NCBI GenBank assembly: GCA_026225395.1
Contig: JAMFSR010000026.1
Coordinates: forward strand, 186,001 to 250,000
Origin: Granulicella sapmiensis
GTDB taxonomy: Bacteria; Acidobacteriota; Terriglobia; Terriglobales; Acidobacteriaceae
Length of the DNA stretch: 64,000 bases
Direction: 5' to 3'
This document shows, piece after piece, positions 37,108-46,315 of this stretch; positions within the stretch are counted from its first letter, which is position 1, and the number at the start of each line of letters is the position of its first letter. The translations under genes were made by a program, and so were the position numbers. The notes under the pieces were generated by a model, which ran no database searches, was not told the origin of the DNA, and was given only the letters and a program-made list of their open reading frames with translations.

Positions 37108-37176
37108 CCATCCAGTTGCCATAGGTCAGCACCACCTTGTCTTCCATTCGACTTACCCAGTGTGAGGTGTGTCTCG

Positions 37177-38583
37177 ATGAATCAGTCAACGGTCGGAACA
37201 ATTGCAGATGGCCCAAAGACCGCGACCTCGCCCACGCCTTCCTACGGCCTGCAGCAACAAGTGCTTTCGCCTCTTGAAACGCTCGCACAGTCGATCTCTC
37301 TCATCGCCCCAAGCACAACGCCCGCACTCACGGTCCCGCTCGTCTTCGGCCTCGCCGCCGCCGGAGCGGGCCTCGCCTACGTCATCGCAACAGCCGCCAT
37401 CTTTCTCGTCGCTCTCTGTGTCGCCGCATTCGCTCGCGAGTCCGCCTCACCCGGCTCCCTCTACAGCTACGCCTGCGGCTCGCTTTCGCCAGTCTTCAGC
37501 GCCATCACCGCCTGGGCGCTCTTCTTTGCCTACGTCACGACGGCAGCCTCGGTCCTCGGCGGCTTCCTCAACTTTTCTTACGTCCTGCTCGGCAGCTTCG
37601 GTCCGCACGTCCCACCAATCGCGCTTTCACTGTTCGCAGTCGCGGCATCCATGTTCGTTGCCTATCGAGACATTCGCATCTCCGCGCGCCTCATGATGGC
37701 CATCGAAGCCACATCCATGTTCCTCATCGCCGTCGTCATCGCCATCACTCTCTTCAAGCACGGCCTGCACCTGGACGTCAGTCAGTTTCGCCTCCGCGGC
37801 GTTTCCATGCAGGGAGTCCGCATGGGCGTCATGCTGGCCATCTTCAGCTTCGTCGGCTTTGAAAGTGCAACGACGCTCGGCTCGGAAGCTCGCGACCCGC
37901 TAAAAACCATCCCTCGCGCGGTCATCTTCAGTGCTTTGCTATCCGGCTGCTTCTTTCTCGTCTGCGTCTATGGCGAAGTCCTAGGCTTCCGTGGCTCACC
38001 CATCTCGCTCGGCGATAGCGCCGCGCCCTTCCACTATCTCTCCGAGCAGGCCGGGATCTCGCTCGCCGGCAAGCTCATTGATATCGGCGTTCTCGTCAGC
38101 ATGTTCGCCGCCACCCTGGCCTGCGTCATCGCAGCCTCGCGCGTGCTTCTGTTGATGGCGCACAAAGGCCTTGTACACTCCCGCCTGAAGGGAATCCACG
38201 CCAGCAGCGAAACCCCTGGTTTCGCCAGCGTTCTCACAACAATCTTCGCCTTCGTACCGGTTGCGATCCTCGCGCATCGCGGCGTCACCGGCGCGGACAT
38301 CTATGGTTATATGGGAACGCTCGCCGTCTTCGGCTTCCTTACCGCATACACGCTCGCGGTCATCGCCCTCGCGGTGCATCTCTACCGCGAGCAGCGCCTC
38401 ACCGCGTGGAGCATTCTTCTCTGTCTCGCGGCAGTGCTGGCCATGATCGCCGGCCTGCTCGGCAACCTGTTTCCTGTGCCGCCCGCGCCGTACCGTTACT
38501 TCCCCTATGTCTATCTGGCCTACGTGGCAGTCGCGCTGATTTGGTACTGGATCGCGAGCAGACGGGAAACCCACTCCATATAA
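37177..38583 (+). CDS. APC-superfamily permease
   Basis: A 468-residue transporter with about twelve membrane helices. The N-terminus LSPLETLAQSISLIAPSTTP and the following glycine-rich helix, plus FARESASPGSLYSYA and FSFVGFESATTLGSEARDP, are typical of amino-acid/polyamine permeases. GAGGTG precedes ATG 37177. It lies 187 bases after rhaB with its own promoter-like sequence, so a link to rhamnose use is uncertain; the substrate is unknown, an amino acid being most likely. Confidence 0.88.
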   Translation: MNQSTVGTIADGPKTATSPTPSYGLQQQVLSPLETLAQSISLIAPSTTPALTVPLVFGLAAAGAGLAYVIATAAIFLVALCVAAFARESASPGSLYSYACGSLSPVFSAITAWALFFAYVTTAASVLGGFLNFSYVLLGSFGPHVPPIALSLFAVAASMFVAYRDIRISARLMMAIEATSMFLIAVVIAITLFKHGLHLDVSQFRLRGVSMQGVRMGVMLAIFSFVGFESATTLGSEARDPLKTIPRAVIFSALLSGCFFLVCVYGEVLGFRGSPISLGDSAAPFHYLSEQAGISLAGKLIDIGVLVSMFAATLACVIAASRVLLLMAHKGLVHSRLKGIHASSETPGFASVLTTIFAFVPVAILAHRGVTGADIYGYMGTLAVFGFLTAYTLAVIALAVHLYREQRLTAWSILLCLAAVLAMIAGLLGNLFPVPPAPYRYFPYVYLAYVAVALIWYWIASRRETHSI

Positions 38584-38990
38584 ATCAGTTGGCACCGAGT
38601 TTTTGTTTGACTCTGATGAATTCTGATTTATGCTTTAGCCATCAACAGCCAACGACCCTCGGGCCGCAAACGGTTTTCAACCACCAATTCCTGTCAACGG
38701 TCGAACTGTATCCAGTCGCCCTCCGCGACCATCAGTTCAATGGAACGAATTGATCTGCTATAGCGTATGGATTCGCAGCACCCGTGCATCCACGTACTGA
38801 TTTAAAAGTTGTTTCGTCGCAAAGCATTGAAGTTTTTTCTCAGGCTTGAACGAACTCACAACCATGACAAGCGGATAAACCGCTGTCACAGCAGCACCCA
38901 AAGCATTTTTTAGCGGCCCACGGGCTGGAGGCACGCGTGTATCTCCAACCGCAGGATCACCGCACCATGAACTGATTAGGAGGCAATACC
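38584..38990. other. 407-base intergenic region before a TonB receptor
   Basis: No convincing gene on either strand. It is more AT-rich than its surroundings. It carries an inverted repeat at 38865-38888 and ends in AGGAGG (38978-38983), which serves the TTG start of the receptor. It is probably a long regulated leader and promoter region. Confidence 0.6.
38865..38888. promoter_or_regulatory. Inverted repeat upstream of the TonB receptor
   Basis: TGACAAGCGG and CCGCTGTCA flank ATAAA; the arms pair fully except for one bulged A. Candidate operator or leader hairpin. Confidence 0.35.
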
Positions 38991-41900
38991 TTGGCAAACT
39001 TCCGGAAACTGGCCGCACTCTTCGCACTTTCCTCTCTTGCTTGTCTGCTCTTCGCCGCACCCGGCGCCCAGGCCCAGCAAACTCTCGGAGGCATCACCGG
39101 CACTGTGCTCGATCCTCAGGGCAGCGCCATTCCGAATGTTGAAGTGAAGGCGGTTTCCGACGACACCAAGCTCGTCCGCACAGCCAGGAGCAACGCCGAA
39201 GGCACCTACGCGCTTGTCAACCTGCCTATCGGCGAGTACACCATCACCTTCACGCTCCAGGGCTTCTCCACCGAGAAGGTCCCCGGCATCGTCGTTCAGG
39301 CCGACCGCACGGTCACGCTTCCCGCGAAGCTCGCCATCGGCGCCGTCTCAGACTCCGTCACCGTCGACGTCAACCCGCTGCTCAACGCCACCGACACTAC
39401 CAACGGCTACGTCCTCGACAAAGCACAGATAGAAGCCATCCCGCTCCCCACCGGCAGCTTCACCGGCGTGGCTATTCTGTCTCCCGGCGTCAACGCTGAG
39501 GTGTCCGGCGGCACTGGCGCCAACTCCGGCCTGGGCAACGCACCCATCTGGGCCAACGGCCAGCGTGATACCTCCAATAGCTTCTCGCTCAACGGCGTGG
39601 ATGCCAGCAACCTCTTCAACGGCAAGTCAACCAGCCAGGTCGCCTCTGCCCGCGTGATCAACAGCACCGGATCTTCCGGTGGTGGCGCCGGTGGCGTCAT
39701 CGTATCGGCTGCTTCGATCTATCTCTCCATCGGCAACGCCATTCCTACCCCAGCGCCTGAGACCCTCCAGGAAGTGCGCGTCAATGCGTCCATGTATGAC
39801 GCGCAGCAGGGTTCCACATCCGGCGCGCACATCGATCTCTCCACCGCGTCCGGCACCAACGTCTACCACGGCACAGTGTATGCCCATCGTGGCACTAGCT
39901 GGATCAACGCCGCACCCTTCTTCTTCAAGCAGGACGCCGACATTCCCGAGAACAACAAAAATCCGCAACTCCATCGCTACGTTGTTGGTGGCACGCTCGG
40001 GGGTCCCATCGTCAAGGACAAGCTCTTCGGCTTCATCGGCTATCAACACCTTCACGTGTCCGATCAGGAAATTGGCGACTCGCTGCTTGACGTACCCGTC
40101 GGCCTGAGCGACAGCAACCGCACGCTCGGCGGCCTTGCTTCGATCACCAACGATTCCTTTGGTACCACGCTTGGCACTGGAGATATTGATAAAGCAGCAT
40201 TGGCGCTGTTCAATCTACCGTCGCTGCCCGGCGAACCCGGCAAGTGGCTCATCCCCAACGATGCTTTGGGCGGCACTGCTCCCACAGCGGCCCACATCGA
40301 TAACGCCTTTATTCCCGGCACGGGCCGCTTCAAAGCCGACATCCTCGTGGCGGATCTCGATTACAACGCCACTGCCAAAGACACGCTTTCGCTTAAGTAT
40401 TTCTACCAGCACGATCCCACGCTTGCTCCATACGCATACTCCAGCGTCCCCGGTTTTACGGAGCACCTCGACTCTGGCGCGCAGGTCTTCTCCATCACCA
40501 ACACCTACCTGATTAAATCGAACCTCAGCACCACCCAGACCCTCGGCTTCCTGCGCGAAAAGAATTACGCCGACAATGAACAGCCTTTCACGCCTCAGAA
40601 CGTACCCGGCTGCGCAAACCCCTGTATCAACACCTTCGGTTCCACCTATTTCCCGGGCGTTTCCATCTACAACGTGCTCGGTAACGATCAGCCTGACGGC
40701 GTTTCCTCCGCCATTCTCGATATCGGCCCCAACGCCGAAGGGCAGGCCTCGAACACCGGCGTCTTCCAGAACCGCATCTCACCCTCCGGTAATGCCATCT
40801 GGACCCTTGGCAAGCATACGGTCAGCTTCGGAGCGCTCTATAGCTATACGCAGCTGAACACGGTCGACAAGCGCACCGGCACCGGCACAGTAGCCGCCGA
40901 CGACTTCAGCCAATTCGTCCAGGGATATGTAACCCCCGGCAGCGCTTCCACCGGCTTTTATGTCACTTCGTTCCTGCAGGGCAACGCCACGCGCTACTAT
41001 CGCGCCAACCAGCTCGGCACCTACGTGCAGGATAAGTTCCAGGTAACGCCAACACTTTCCCTCACCGCCGGCGTCCGCTATGACTGGGATGGAGGCCTCA
41101 CCGAAAAGAACGGCCGCCTCTTCAACTTCGATCCCACACTCTACAACTACGCCTCCGCCTCCGACACCATCGTCAACCCCGGCTTCATCATCGCCGGCAA
41201 CAACGCCAACGGCACCGCCGGTGTCAGTAACACCACTCTCACTGGTCGCCAGTGGGGAATTGCTCCTCGCATCGGTGCCGCCTGGCAGCCTGAGATGTTC
41301 CATAACAAGGTTGTCGTTCGCTCAGGCTTCGGCATGTACTACGACCGCGGCGAGCTCTTCACCTACTTCTCGCCCGGCTACGCCATCGGCACAGTCACGG
41401 GCGGTCCGTTCGGCGTCAACCAGCAGCTACCCTTTGTGAACGCATCGAGCTGCCCGGTGTCTACGCAGTCATACTATGAGGGCTACATCGTCACCTGCGG
41501 CGGCCAGGGCGGCGCTGCTCCTACGGCGGCAACCGGCAACCTGGAAAACCCCTACGGCAACGTCCTGCAGCATGCGGCGCCCGTCAACCCTAAGGCATCG
41601 GATCTCAGCAACTTCCTCCCAAATCTTGGGAGTATCAACGACGGCGGCCAGCCCATCTCACTCGGCGTCTACGACCGCACTAACAAGCTGCCTTACACCA
41701 TGAACTACACGCTCGATCTCCAGTGGCAGCCGCGTAACGACCTTGCCATCGACCTCGGCTATGTTGGCAACCTCGGCCGGCATCAGGTGATCCCGGTGCC
41801 GTTCAATCAACCCGGCATCGCCACACCGACCAATCCCATCCACGGCGAAACCTACAGCTATGGCTACAACGTGGCCGGCGCTACGCTCAACGGAAGCCCC

Positions 41901-42923
41901 ACCGGCCCCGGTTACGACTTCGATTATGAAGGCGGAAACGTCGATCATCGCGTCCCTTACATCGGCTACGCGGCTGAATCCATCGACTACAAAGCAGCCG
42001 GCGTGGATGCCTACAACGCCCTGCAGGCGCACGTTGAAAAGCGCATGAGCAAGGGCATCCAGATTGGCGCTTCCTACACCTACTCCCACGCCACCGACGA
42101 GCAGAGCGGTCTTGGCTTGTTCTACAACGGCAATAACGCTCTCAACCTTCGCAGTGGCTACGGCTCGGCCGACTTCGACCGCACGCATGTCATCAACTTC
42201 AACTATGTCTTCGATCTGCCGAAGTTTGCCCCCGAGCACACCGTTGCTGGTGACTTCATCGATGGCTGGTCGCTGGTCGGCCTCACTGTGTTGCAGAGCG
42301 GGCAGCCGTACAGCATCATCGACTTCTCCGGTGCCATTGGTAGCGTCTACTACGGCGTTTCGGACGGTATCACCAATCCCATCGTTCCTCTTGCCAATGG
42401 TTGCAGCGCCAAGACCGCCCTCACTGGCAAGTCCGGCGCCTTTGGCGATTCAGCCCTTCGGCCGGAATGTTTCGGTCTTCCACTGATCGCGGCGGGGGGC
42501 CTTGGCGGTGCGATCCCCACGACCGATCCGTATGAGACCAACTTCACGACCGGTCAGCGCAACATCTTCCGTCAGGCCTTCCAGAAGCGTGCCGATGCTT
42601 CGCTGGTCAAGATGACGCGTTTCACCGATCGTTACGCGCTCAAGTACACTTTCGACGTCTACAACCTCACCAATACTGCCACCTTCGACGTTCCGGGCAA
42701 CGAGGTATCGCAAAACCAGTACTACAACGGCTTCCCCTCGGGTCCTCAGGGTACGTATCCCGATGGTGTCGCCCCCAGCGGACAGACGTGCGCGAATAAC
42801 CCCAACAGCGCAGCGCCTTACACGGGCAACTATTTCTATAGCTGCGCCACCGGCCTCGGCGTAGTCACCCACACCATCGGCAGTCCACGTCAGGTTCAGA
42901 TGTCCCTGCAACTGATGTTCTAA
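38991..42923 (+). CDS. TonB-dependent receptor, Oar-like, with carboxypeptidase regulatory domain
   Basis: A 1310-residue outer-membrane protein: signal peptide ending near AQA at residue 28, a carboxypeptidase-like beta-sandwich (about 33-115, GGITGTVLDPQGSAIPNVEV), a plug domain with SLNGVDASNLF, and a long beta-barrel ending in phenylalanine (LQLMF). TTG 38991 has AGGAGG 7 bases upstream; no nearby ATG fits. Such receptors are numerous in Acidobacteriota and import or bind large ligands, often glycans. Its place downstream of the rhamnose genes suggests, but does not show, a rhamnose-containing polymer. Followed by a terminator. Confidence 0.92.
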   Translation: MANFRKLAALFALSSLACLLFAAPGAQAQQTLGGITGTVLDPQGSAIPNVEVKAVSDDTKLVRTARSNAEGTYALVNLPIGEYTITFTLQGFSTEKVPGIVVQADRTVTLPAKLAIGAVSDSVTVDVNPLLNATDTTNGYVLDKAQIEAIPLPTGSFTGVAILSPGVNAEVSGGTGANSGLGNAPIWANGQRDTSNSFSLNGVDASNLFNGKSTSQVASARVINSTGSSGGGAGGVIVSAASIYLSIGNAIPTPAPETLQEVRVNASMYDAQQGSTSGAHIDLSTASGTNVYHGTVYAHRGTSWINAAPFFFKQDADIPENNKNPQLHRYVVGGTLGGPIVKDKLFGFIGYQHLHVSDQEIGDSLLDVPVGLSDSNRTLGGLASITNDSFGTTLGTGDIDKAALALFNLPSLPGEPGKWLIPNDALGGTAPTAAHIDNAFIPGTGRFKADILVADLDYNATAKDTLSLKYFYQHDPTLAPYAYSSVPGFTEHLDSGAQVFSITNTYLIKSNLSTTQTLGFLREKNYADNEQPFTPQNVPGCANPCINTFGSTYFPGVSIYNVLGNDQPDGVSSAILDIGPNAEGQASNTGVFQNRISPSGNAIWTLGKHTVSFGALYSYTQLNTVDKRTGTGTVAADDFSQFVQGYVTPGSASTGFYVTSFLQGNATRYYRANQLGTYVQDKFQVTPTLSLTAGVRYDWDGGLTEKNGRLFNFDPTLYNYASASDTIVNPGFIIAGNNANGTAGVSNTTLTGRQWGIAPRIGAAWQPEMFHNKVVVRSGFGMYYDRGELFTYFSPGYAIGTVTGGPFGVNQQLPFVNASSCPVSTQSYYEGYIVTCGGQGGAAPTAATGNLENPYGNVLQHAAPVNPKASDLSNFLPNLGSINDGGQPISLGVYDRTNKLPYTMNYTLDLQWQPRNDLAIDLGYVGNLGRHQVIPVPFNQPGIATPTNPIHGETYSYGYNVAGATLNGSPTGPGYDFDYEGGNVDHRVPYIGYAAESIDYKAAGVDAYNALQAHVEKRMSKGIQIGASYTYSHATDEQSGLGLFYNGNNALNLRSGYGSADFDRTHVINFNYVFDLPKFAPEHTVAGDFIDGWSLVGLTVLQSGQPYSIIDFSGAIGSVYYGVSDGITNPIVPLANGCSAKTALTGKSGAFGDSALRPECFGLPLIAAGGLGGAIPTTDPYETNFTTGQRNIFRQAFQKRADASLVKMTRFTDRYALKYTFDVYNLTNTATFDVPGNEVSQNQYYNGFPSGPQGTYPDGVAPSGQTCANNPNSAAPYTGNYFYSCATGLGVVTHTIGSPRQVQMSLQLMF

Positions 42924-42941
42924 CCACAACCCGATACAGGA

Positions 42942-42969
42942 CAAAGGCGGAGCCTCGGCTCCGCCTTTG
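42942..42969 (+). terminator. Terminator after the TonB receptor
   Basis: A 12-bp stem (42942-42953 with 42958-42969) and a CTCG loop, followed by CCTTCTCT, 18 bases after the stop. Confidence 0.85.
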
Positions 42970-43103
42970 CCTTCTCTGTACAAGGTGCAGAGTCACCAAA
43001 GCGACACAAACTTCGTCGCAGCCGCACAAAGAAGCGTACCTTTACAGCAGGAACCGGAAGTAATGCGCCCCCTTCCCGCCATTCCTTGAGACGAGGCCCC
43101 GCT

Positions 43104-43820
43104 TTGCTCCCATCGCCGTTCAAGAACTCCGTTCTGAAGGCTCTCGATGCAGCGGCGATTCAGCGTCTCCATTTACATCCTGTCACCTTCGAGCTCCAGC
43201 ACGAAATCGAGTTCCCCGGTCAACCCATCCGTCACCTGTTCTTCGTCGAAGACGGCATGGCTTCCATGACCAACACCTTTAAGGACGGTTCACAGGTAGA
43301 AGTCGGCATGTTCGGCTACGAATCCGTAATCGGCATCTCCGCCCTCATGGGCACTAAGCGGAGCCTCAACCGGGTCTACACCCAGATCGCAGGCAACGGC
43401 TTTTCCTGCTCCATCGAAAACGGCCGCGCCGAGTTTGAACGCGGAGGCCAGTTTCAGCGACTCGCCCTGGGCTACGTCCAGGCGCAGCTCGTCCAAACCA
43501 TGCAGTCCGCCGGCTGCAATGCCAAGCACAACATCGAGCAGCGCCTCGCCCGCTGGCTGCTCATCTGCTCCGATCGCGCCTTCAACGACACCTACAAGAT
43601 GTCCCACGAGTTCCTCGCCGACATGCTCGGCAGTACCCGCCCCACCGTCACCCTGGCCGCCGGTCTCCTCAAGGATCTCGGGCTCATCCAGTACAGCCGC
43701 GGCACCATCCACATTCTCAACCGCGCAGGGCTCGAAAAGCAGGCCTGTGAGTGTTATCACACCATCATCGACTACCTCGACAACTACACTGACTTCGATA
43801 GCGGTGCCGTAGCCGCCTAG
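43104..43820 (+). CDS. Crp/Fnr-family transcriptional regulator
   Basis: A 238-residue protein with a cyclic-nucleotide-binding-like beta-roll (about 10-125; FPGQPIRHLFFVEDGMAS, VGMFGYESVIG) and a C-terminal winged helix (MSHEFLADMLGSTRPTVTLAAGLL). The classic cAMP-contacting RxS segment is not evident, and no Fnr-type cysteine cluster is seen, so the ligand is unknown. TTG 43104 (GAGG 7 bases upstream) is preferred over TTG 43086. It precedes the pho cluster by about 125 bases; whether it acts there is unknown. Confidence 0.85.
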   Translation: MLPSPFKNSVLKALDAAAIQRLHLHPVTFELQHEIEFPGQPIRHLFFVEDGMASMTNTFKDGSQVEVGMFGYESVIGISALMGTKRSLNRVYTQIAGNGFSCSIENGRAEFERGGQFQRLALGYVQAQLVQTMQSAGCNAKHNIEQRLARWLLICSDRAFNDTYKMSHEFLADMLGSTRPTVTLAAGLLKDLGLIQYSRGTIHILNRAGLEKQACECYHTIIDYLDNYTDFDSGAVAA

Positions 43821-43838
43821 TTGTAACACTCCTGTAAT
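43821..43838 (+). promoter_or_regulatory. PHO-box-like repeat 1 upstream of phoB
   Basis: TTGTAAC and CTGTAAT sit exactly 11 bases apart (43821 and 43832), matching the 7+4 spacing of PHO boxes (consensus CTGTCAT, 4 bases, CTGTCAT). It starts directly after the stop of the Crp/Fnr-like gene. Suggests PhoB autoregulation. Confidence 0.6.
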
Positions 43839-43848
43839 GTTCATCGTC

Positions 43849-43866
43849 CTGCAACATGCCTGTAAA
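43849..43866 (+). promoter_or_regulatory. PHO-box-like repeat 2 upstream of phoB
   Basis: CTGCAAC (43849-43855), ATGC, CTGTAAA (43860-43866): again 11-base periodicity. It ends 80 bases before the phoB start and is followed by a copy of TTCATCGTCCT that also occurs at 43840-43850. Confidence 0.6.
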
Positions 43867-43946
43867 GATTCATCGTCCTTTAGCAGAACCGCGCTGCAAT
43901 TGCAGTAATCTGGCTTCGGTTACGGGAAAGCCGGCCAGAGGTGCAT

Positions 43947-44699
43947 GTGACCCAAACTGTGTTTGTCCTGGAAGATGATTCGGACATCAGCAGACTGGTG
44001 CAGTATCAGTTGGAGCGCGCCGGTTTTGCCGTCAAGACCTACGCCGCCATCGGCTCCATCCTGCAGGATGCCGAGCGCTCGCGCCCCGCGCTCTTCCTGC
44101 TCGACATCATGGTCCCCGGCGGCGACGGCCTCGATCTCTGCCGCCGTCTGCGCCTGAACCCCACGCTTTCGAGCGTTCCCATCATCTTCCTCACCGCCCG
44201 CGCCGCCGAAAACGACCGCGTCCAGGGTCTCGAGCTTGGCGCCGATGACTACATCACCAAGCCCTTCGGCACCCGCGAGCTCATCGCCCGCGTCCGCGCC
44301 GTCCTCCGCCGCTTCGAACGCCCGGAAGCTGCCGCCAATCTCACCACCCTCAACGTCGACGACCTCGAAATCGACGGCAGCGCCATGCAGCTCATCGTCA
44401 AAGGCGAGCTCATCCCCACCACGGCCACCGAGTTCCGCCTGCTCGATTATCTGGCCCGCCATCCCGGCCGCGTCTTCAGCCGCGACCAGCTCCTCGACGC
44501 CGTCTGGGGCGACGCCCGCTTCGTCACCCCTCGTTCGGTCGATGTTTACGTCCGCCGCATCCGCGAAAAGATCGAGGTCGACCCCGAAACCCCACGCTAT
44601 CTCAAGACCATGCGTGGCGCCGGCTACCGCTTCGAAATCCCCAAAACCAGGGAACCGAAAGACCCTCGCGAGTCCCAGGCCGCCCGCGAGCTCGTCTAA
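43947..44699 (+). CDS. phoB: Phosphate-type response regulator (OmpR/PhoB family)
   Basis: A 250-residue DNA-binding regulator. Receiver: VLEDDSDI, acceptor Asp53 in [18 protein letters not shown] and ITKPFG. The C-terminal winged helix carries [23 protein letters not shown] read in parts, [19 protein letters not shown] and [13 protein letters not shown] 43947 is chosen because AGAGG is 5 bases upstream; GTG 43941 is the alternative. Assignment to PhoB rests on phoR, pst and phoU downstream and on PHO-like boxes upstream. Sequence alone only proves the OmpR/PhoB family. Confidence 0.92.
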   Translation: MTQTVFVLEDDSDISRLVQYQLERAGFAVKTYAAIGSILQDAERSRPALFLLDIMVPGGDGLDLCRRLRLNPTLSSVPIIFLTARAAENDRVQGLELGADDYITKPFGTRELIARVRAVLRRFERPEAAANLTTLNVDDLEIDGSAMQLIVKGELIPTTATEFRLLDYLARHPGRVFSRDQLLDAVWGDARFVTPRSVDVYVRRIREKIEVDPETPRYLKTMRGAGYRFEIPKTREPKDPRESQAARELV

Positions 44700-44770
44700 A
44701 CTGCCCATCGAGCAAACGTTCCTCACTCCACGCGGGATTTGTGGGAACCTTTAAGGATGACGCGAACGAT

Positions 44771-46141
44771 ATGAAGCGAAGCCTCTTCATTGCGCTGCTC
44801 ACGCGCACCGCCATCGGTTTCCTTGCGGCTGCGGCGCTCCTCGTGCTGTGGCCGCACTGGTGGCTGGCTGTTCCTGTTGCCCTGATCGCCGCAATCGCAG
44901 TCGCGTTCTCCTGTGCCTGGCTCGTCGGCCGCGCCCTGCAAACTCTCAAGGCCGGCCGCGCCGGTCAGCCCACCGGCTCGTCGTTCGTCGAGTTCGAAGA
45001 GTTCGACGACCTCGCCTACGACATCACTCAGCGCTCCGAGCTCCAGGAAGCCCAGCGAACCGCCGTCGCCGAAGACCGCCGCAAGCTCGAAGTCCTTCTC
45101 GATTCCATGCAGGACCTTGTCCTCGCCGTCGATTCCGCTGGCCGCATCTCTTGGACCAACGAGCCCATGCGCCGCATTCCGGGCTTCACAGGCGCCGTCC
45201 GCACCGGTCACGCGCTCGTCCAGACCATCCGCGTGCCTGAAGTCCTGACCTGCGCCCGCATCGCGCTCGAAGACCGCGAAGTCGCCGAGCGCGCCGCCGT
45301 TCCGTTTCCCACGGGCCGCATCTTCGCCGTCAGCGCGGCTCCTATGCCGGAAGGCGGCGCAGTCATTGTCTTCCGCGACGTCACCCGCGTCGAGCAGATG
45401 GAGCGCGGCCAGCGCGAGTTCGTCGCCAACGTCTCACACGAGCTCCGCACCCCGCTTACCTCCATCATGGGCTACGTGGAAATGCTCGTCGACGACGCGA
45501 ATGCCTCGCCCGACACCACCCCCGCTTCCAAGGAATTCCTCGAAGCCATCCACAAGAACGCCGTCCGCATGGGCCGCCTCACCGAAGACCTCCTCGTTAT
45601 GGCCAAGGTCGAATCCGGCGACCACGAAATCCGCCCTATGCCTACAGCCGCATCCACGGTCATCCGCGAAGCCGTAGTCGCGGTCACCGGCCTGCTGCGC
45701 GACGATACGCATCTCGAGATCCTCGGTCCGGTCGATACCAAAGTCTCAGCGGACGTCGACGCGGTCGTGCAGGTTCTCACCAACCTCATCGAAAACGCCC
45801 TCGCCTATGGCCGAGGCCCGGATGGCGCCCGCATCATCCTCGCCGCCGAAGAGTCCGCCCAGCAGCCCGGGATGGTCCTCTTCAGCGTCCGCGACTTCGG
45901 TTACGGCATCCCGTTCGAGCATCGCCATCGCATCTTCGAGCGCTTCTATCGTGCCGATAAAGCCCGCTCCCGCGAGTCCGGCGGGACCGGCCTCGGCCTC
46001 TCCATCGCCAAGCATCTGGTGGAGTCCCACGGCGGCAGTATCTGGGTCGAAAGCGACCTCGGCCGCGGCAGCCGTTTCTGCTTCACCCTGCCCGTCGCTG
46101 CCTCCGTTGCCGTCCGGCAACCGGCTGAAGATGCCGCTTAA
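44771..46141 (+). CDS. phoR: Sensor histidine kinase PhoR
   Basis: A 456-residue membrane kinase: two N-terminal helices (about 8-50) with almost no periplasmic loop, as in PhoR; a PAS-like region (about 105-205, [19 protein letters not shown]); HisKA with the phospho-histidine in [12 protein letters not shown]; and an ATPase domain with [19 protein letters not shown] and [18 protein letters not shown] 44771 is used; GTG 44741 would add 10 polar residues. It should signal phosphate status through PstSCAB-PhoU to PhoB. Confidence 0.92.
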   Translation: MKRSLFIALLTRTAIGFLAAAALLVLWPHWWLAVPVALIAAIAVAFSCAWLVGRALQTLKAGRAGQPTGSSFVEFEEFDDLAYDITQRSELQEAQRTAVAEDRRKLEVLLDSMQDLVLAVDSAGRISWTNEPMRRIPGFTGAVRTGHALVQTIRVPEVLTCARIALEDREVAERAAVPFPTGRIFAVSAAPMPEGGAVIVFRDVTRVEQMERGQREFVANVSHELRTPLTSIMGYVEMLVDDANASPDTTPASKEFLEAIHKNAVRMGRLTEDLLVMAKVESGDHEIRPMPTAASTVIREAVVAVTGLLRDDTHLEILGPVDTKVSADVDAVVQVLTNLIENALAYGRGPDGARIILAAEESAQQPGMVLFSVRDFGYGIPFEHRHRIFERFYRADKARSRESGGTGLGLSIAKHLVESHGGSIWVESDLGRGSRFCFTLPVAASVAVRQPAEDAA

Positions 46142-46160
46142 ACTGAGGAAAACCCCCAGT

Positions 46161-46200
46161 GATTCACGGTTCTTTCACACTCCATTCGCGGAGGATTCAC
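46161..46200 (+). promoter_or_regulatory. Four-fold PHO-box-like array upstream of the porin
   Basis: GATTCAC (46161), CTTTCAC (46172), CATTCGC (46183) and GATTCAC (46194) start exactly 11 bases apart. The first two units and their spacers nearly repeat upstream of pstC. The spacing and the TCAC core match PhoB direct-repeat boxes. Confidence 0.7.
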
Positions 46201-46263
46201 GTCCCCTTGCGACCATCCTCTCAACGGACAAGTACAGGCAAGGACATTTGGGACTGAAAATCC

Positions 46264-46280
46264 CCGGCGAAAAGCGCCGG
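46264..46280 (+). other. Leader hairpin before the porin gene
   Basis: CCGGCG and CGCCGG flank AAAAG, about 36 bases before the start codon. A small 5'-UTR stem-loop; function unknown. Confidence 0.45.
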
Positions 46281-46315
46281 ATTCAGCACGATCCCTTAGC
46301 CGTTCCGTTCGAGGA

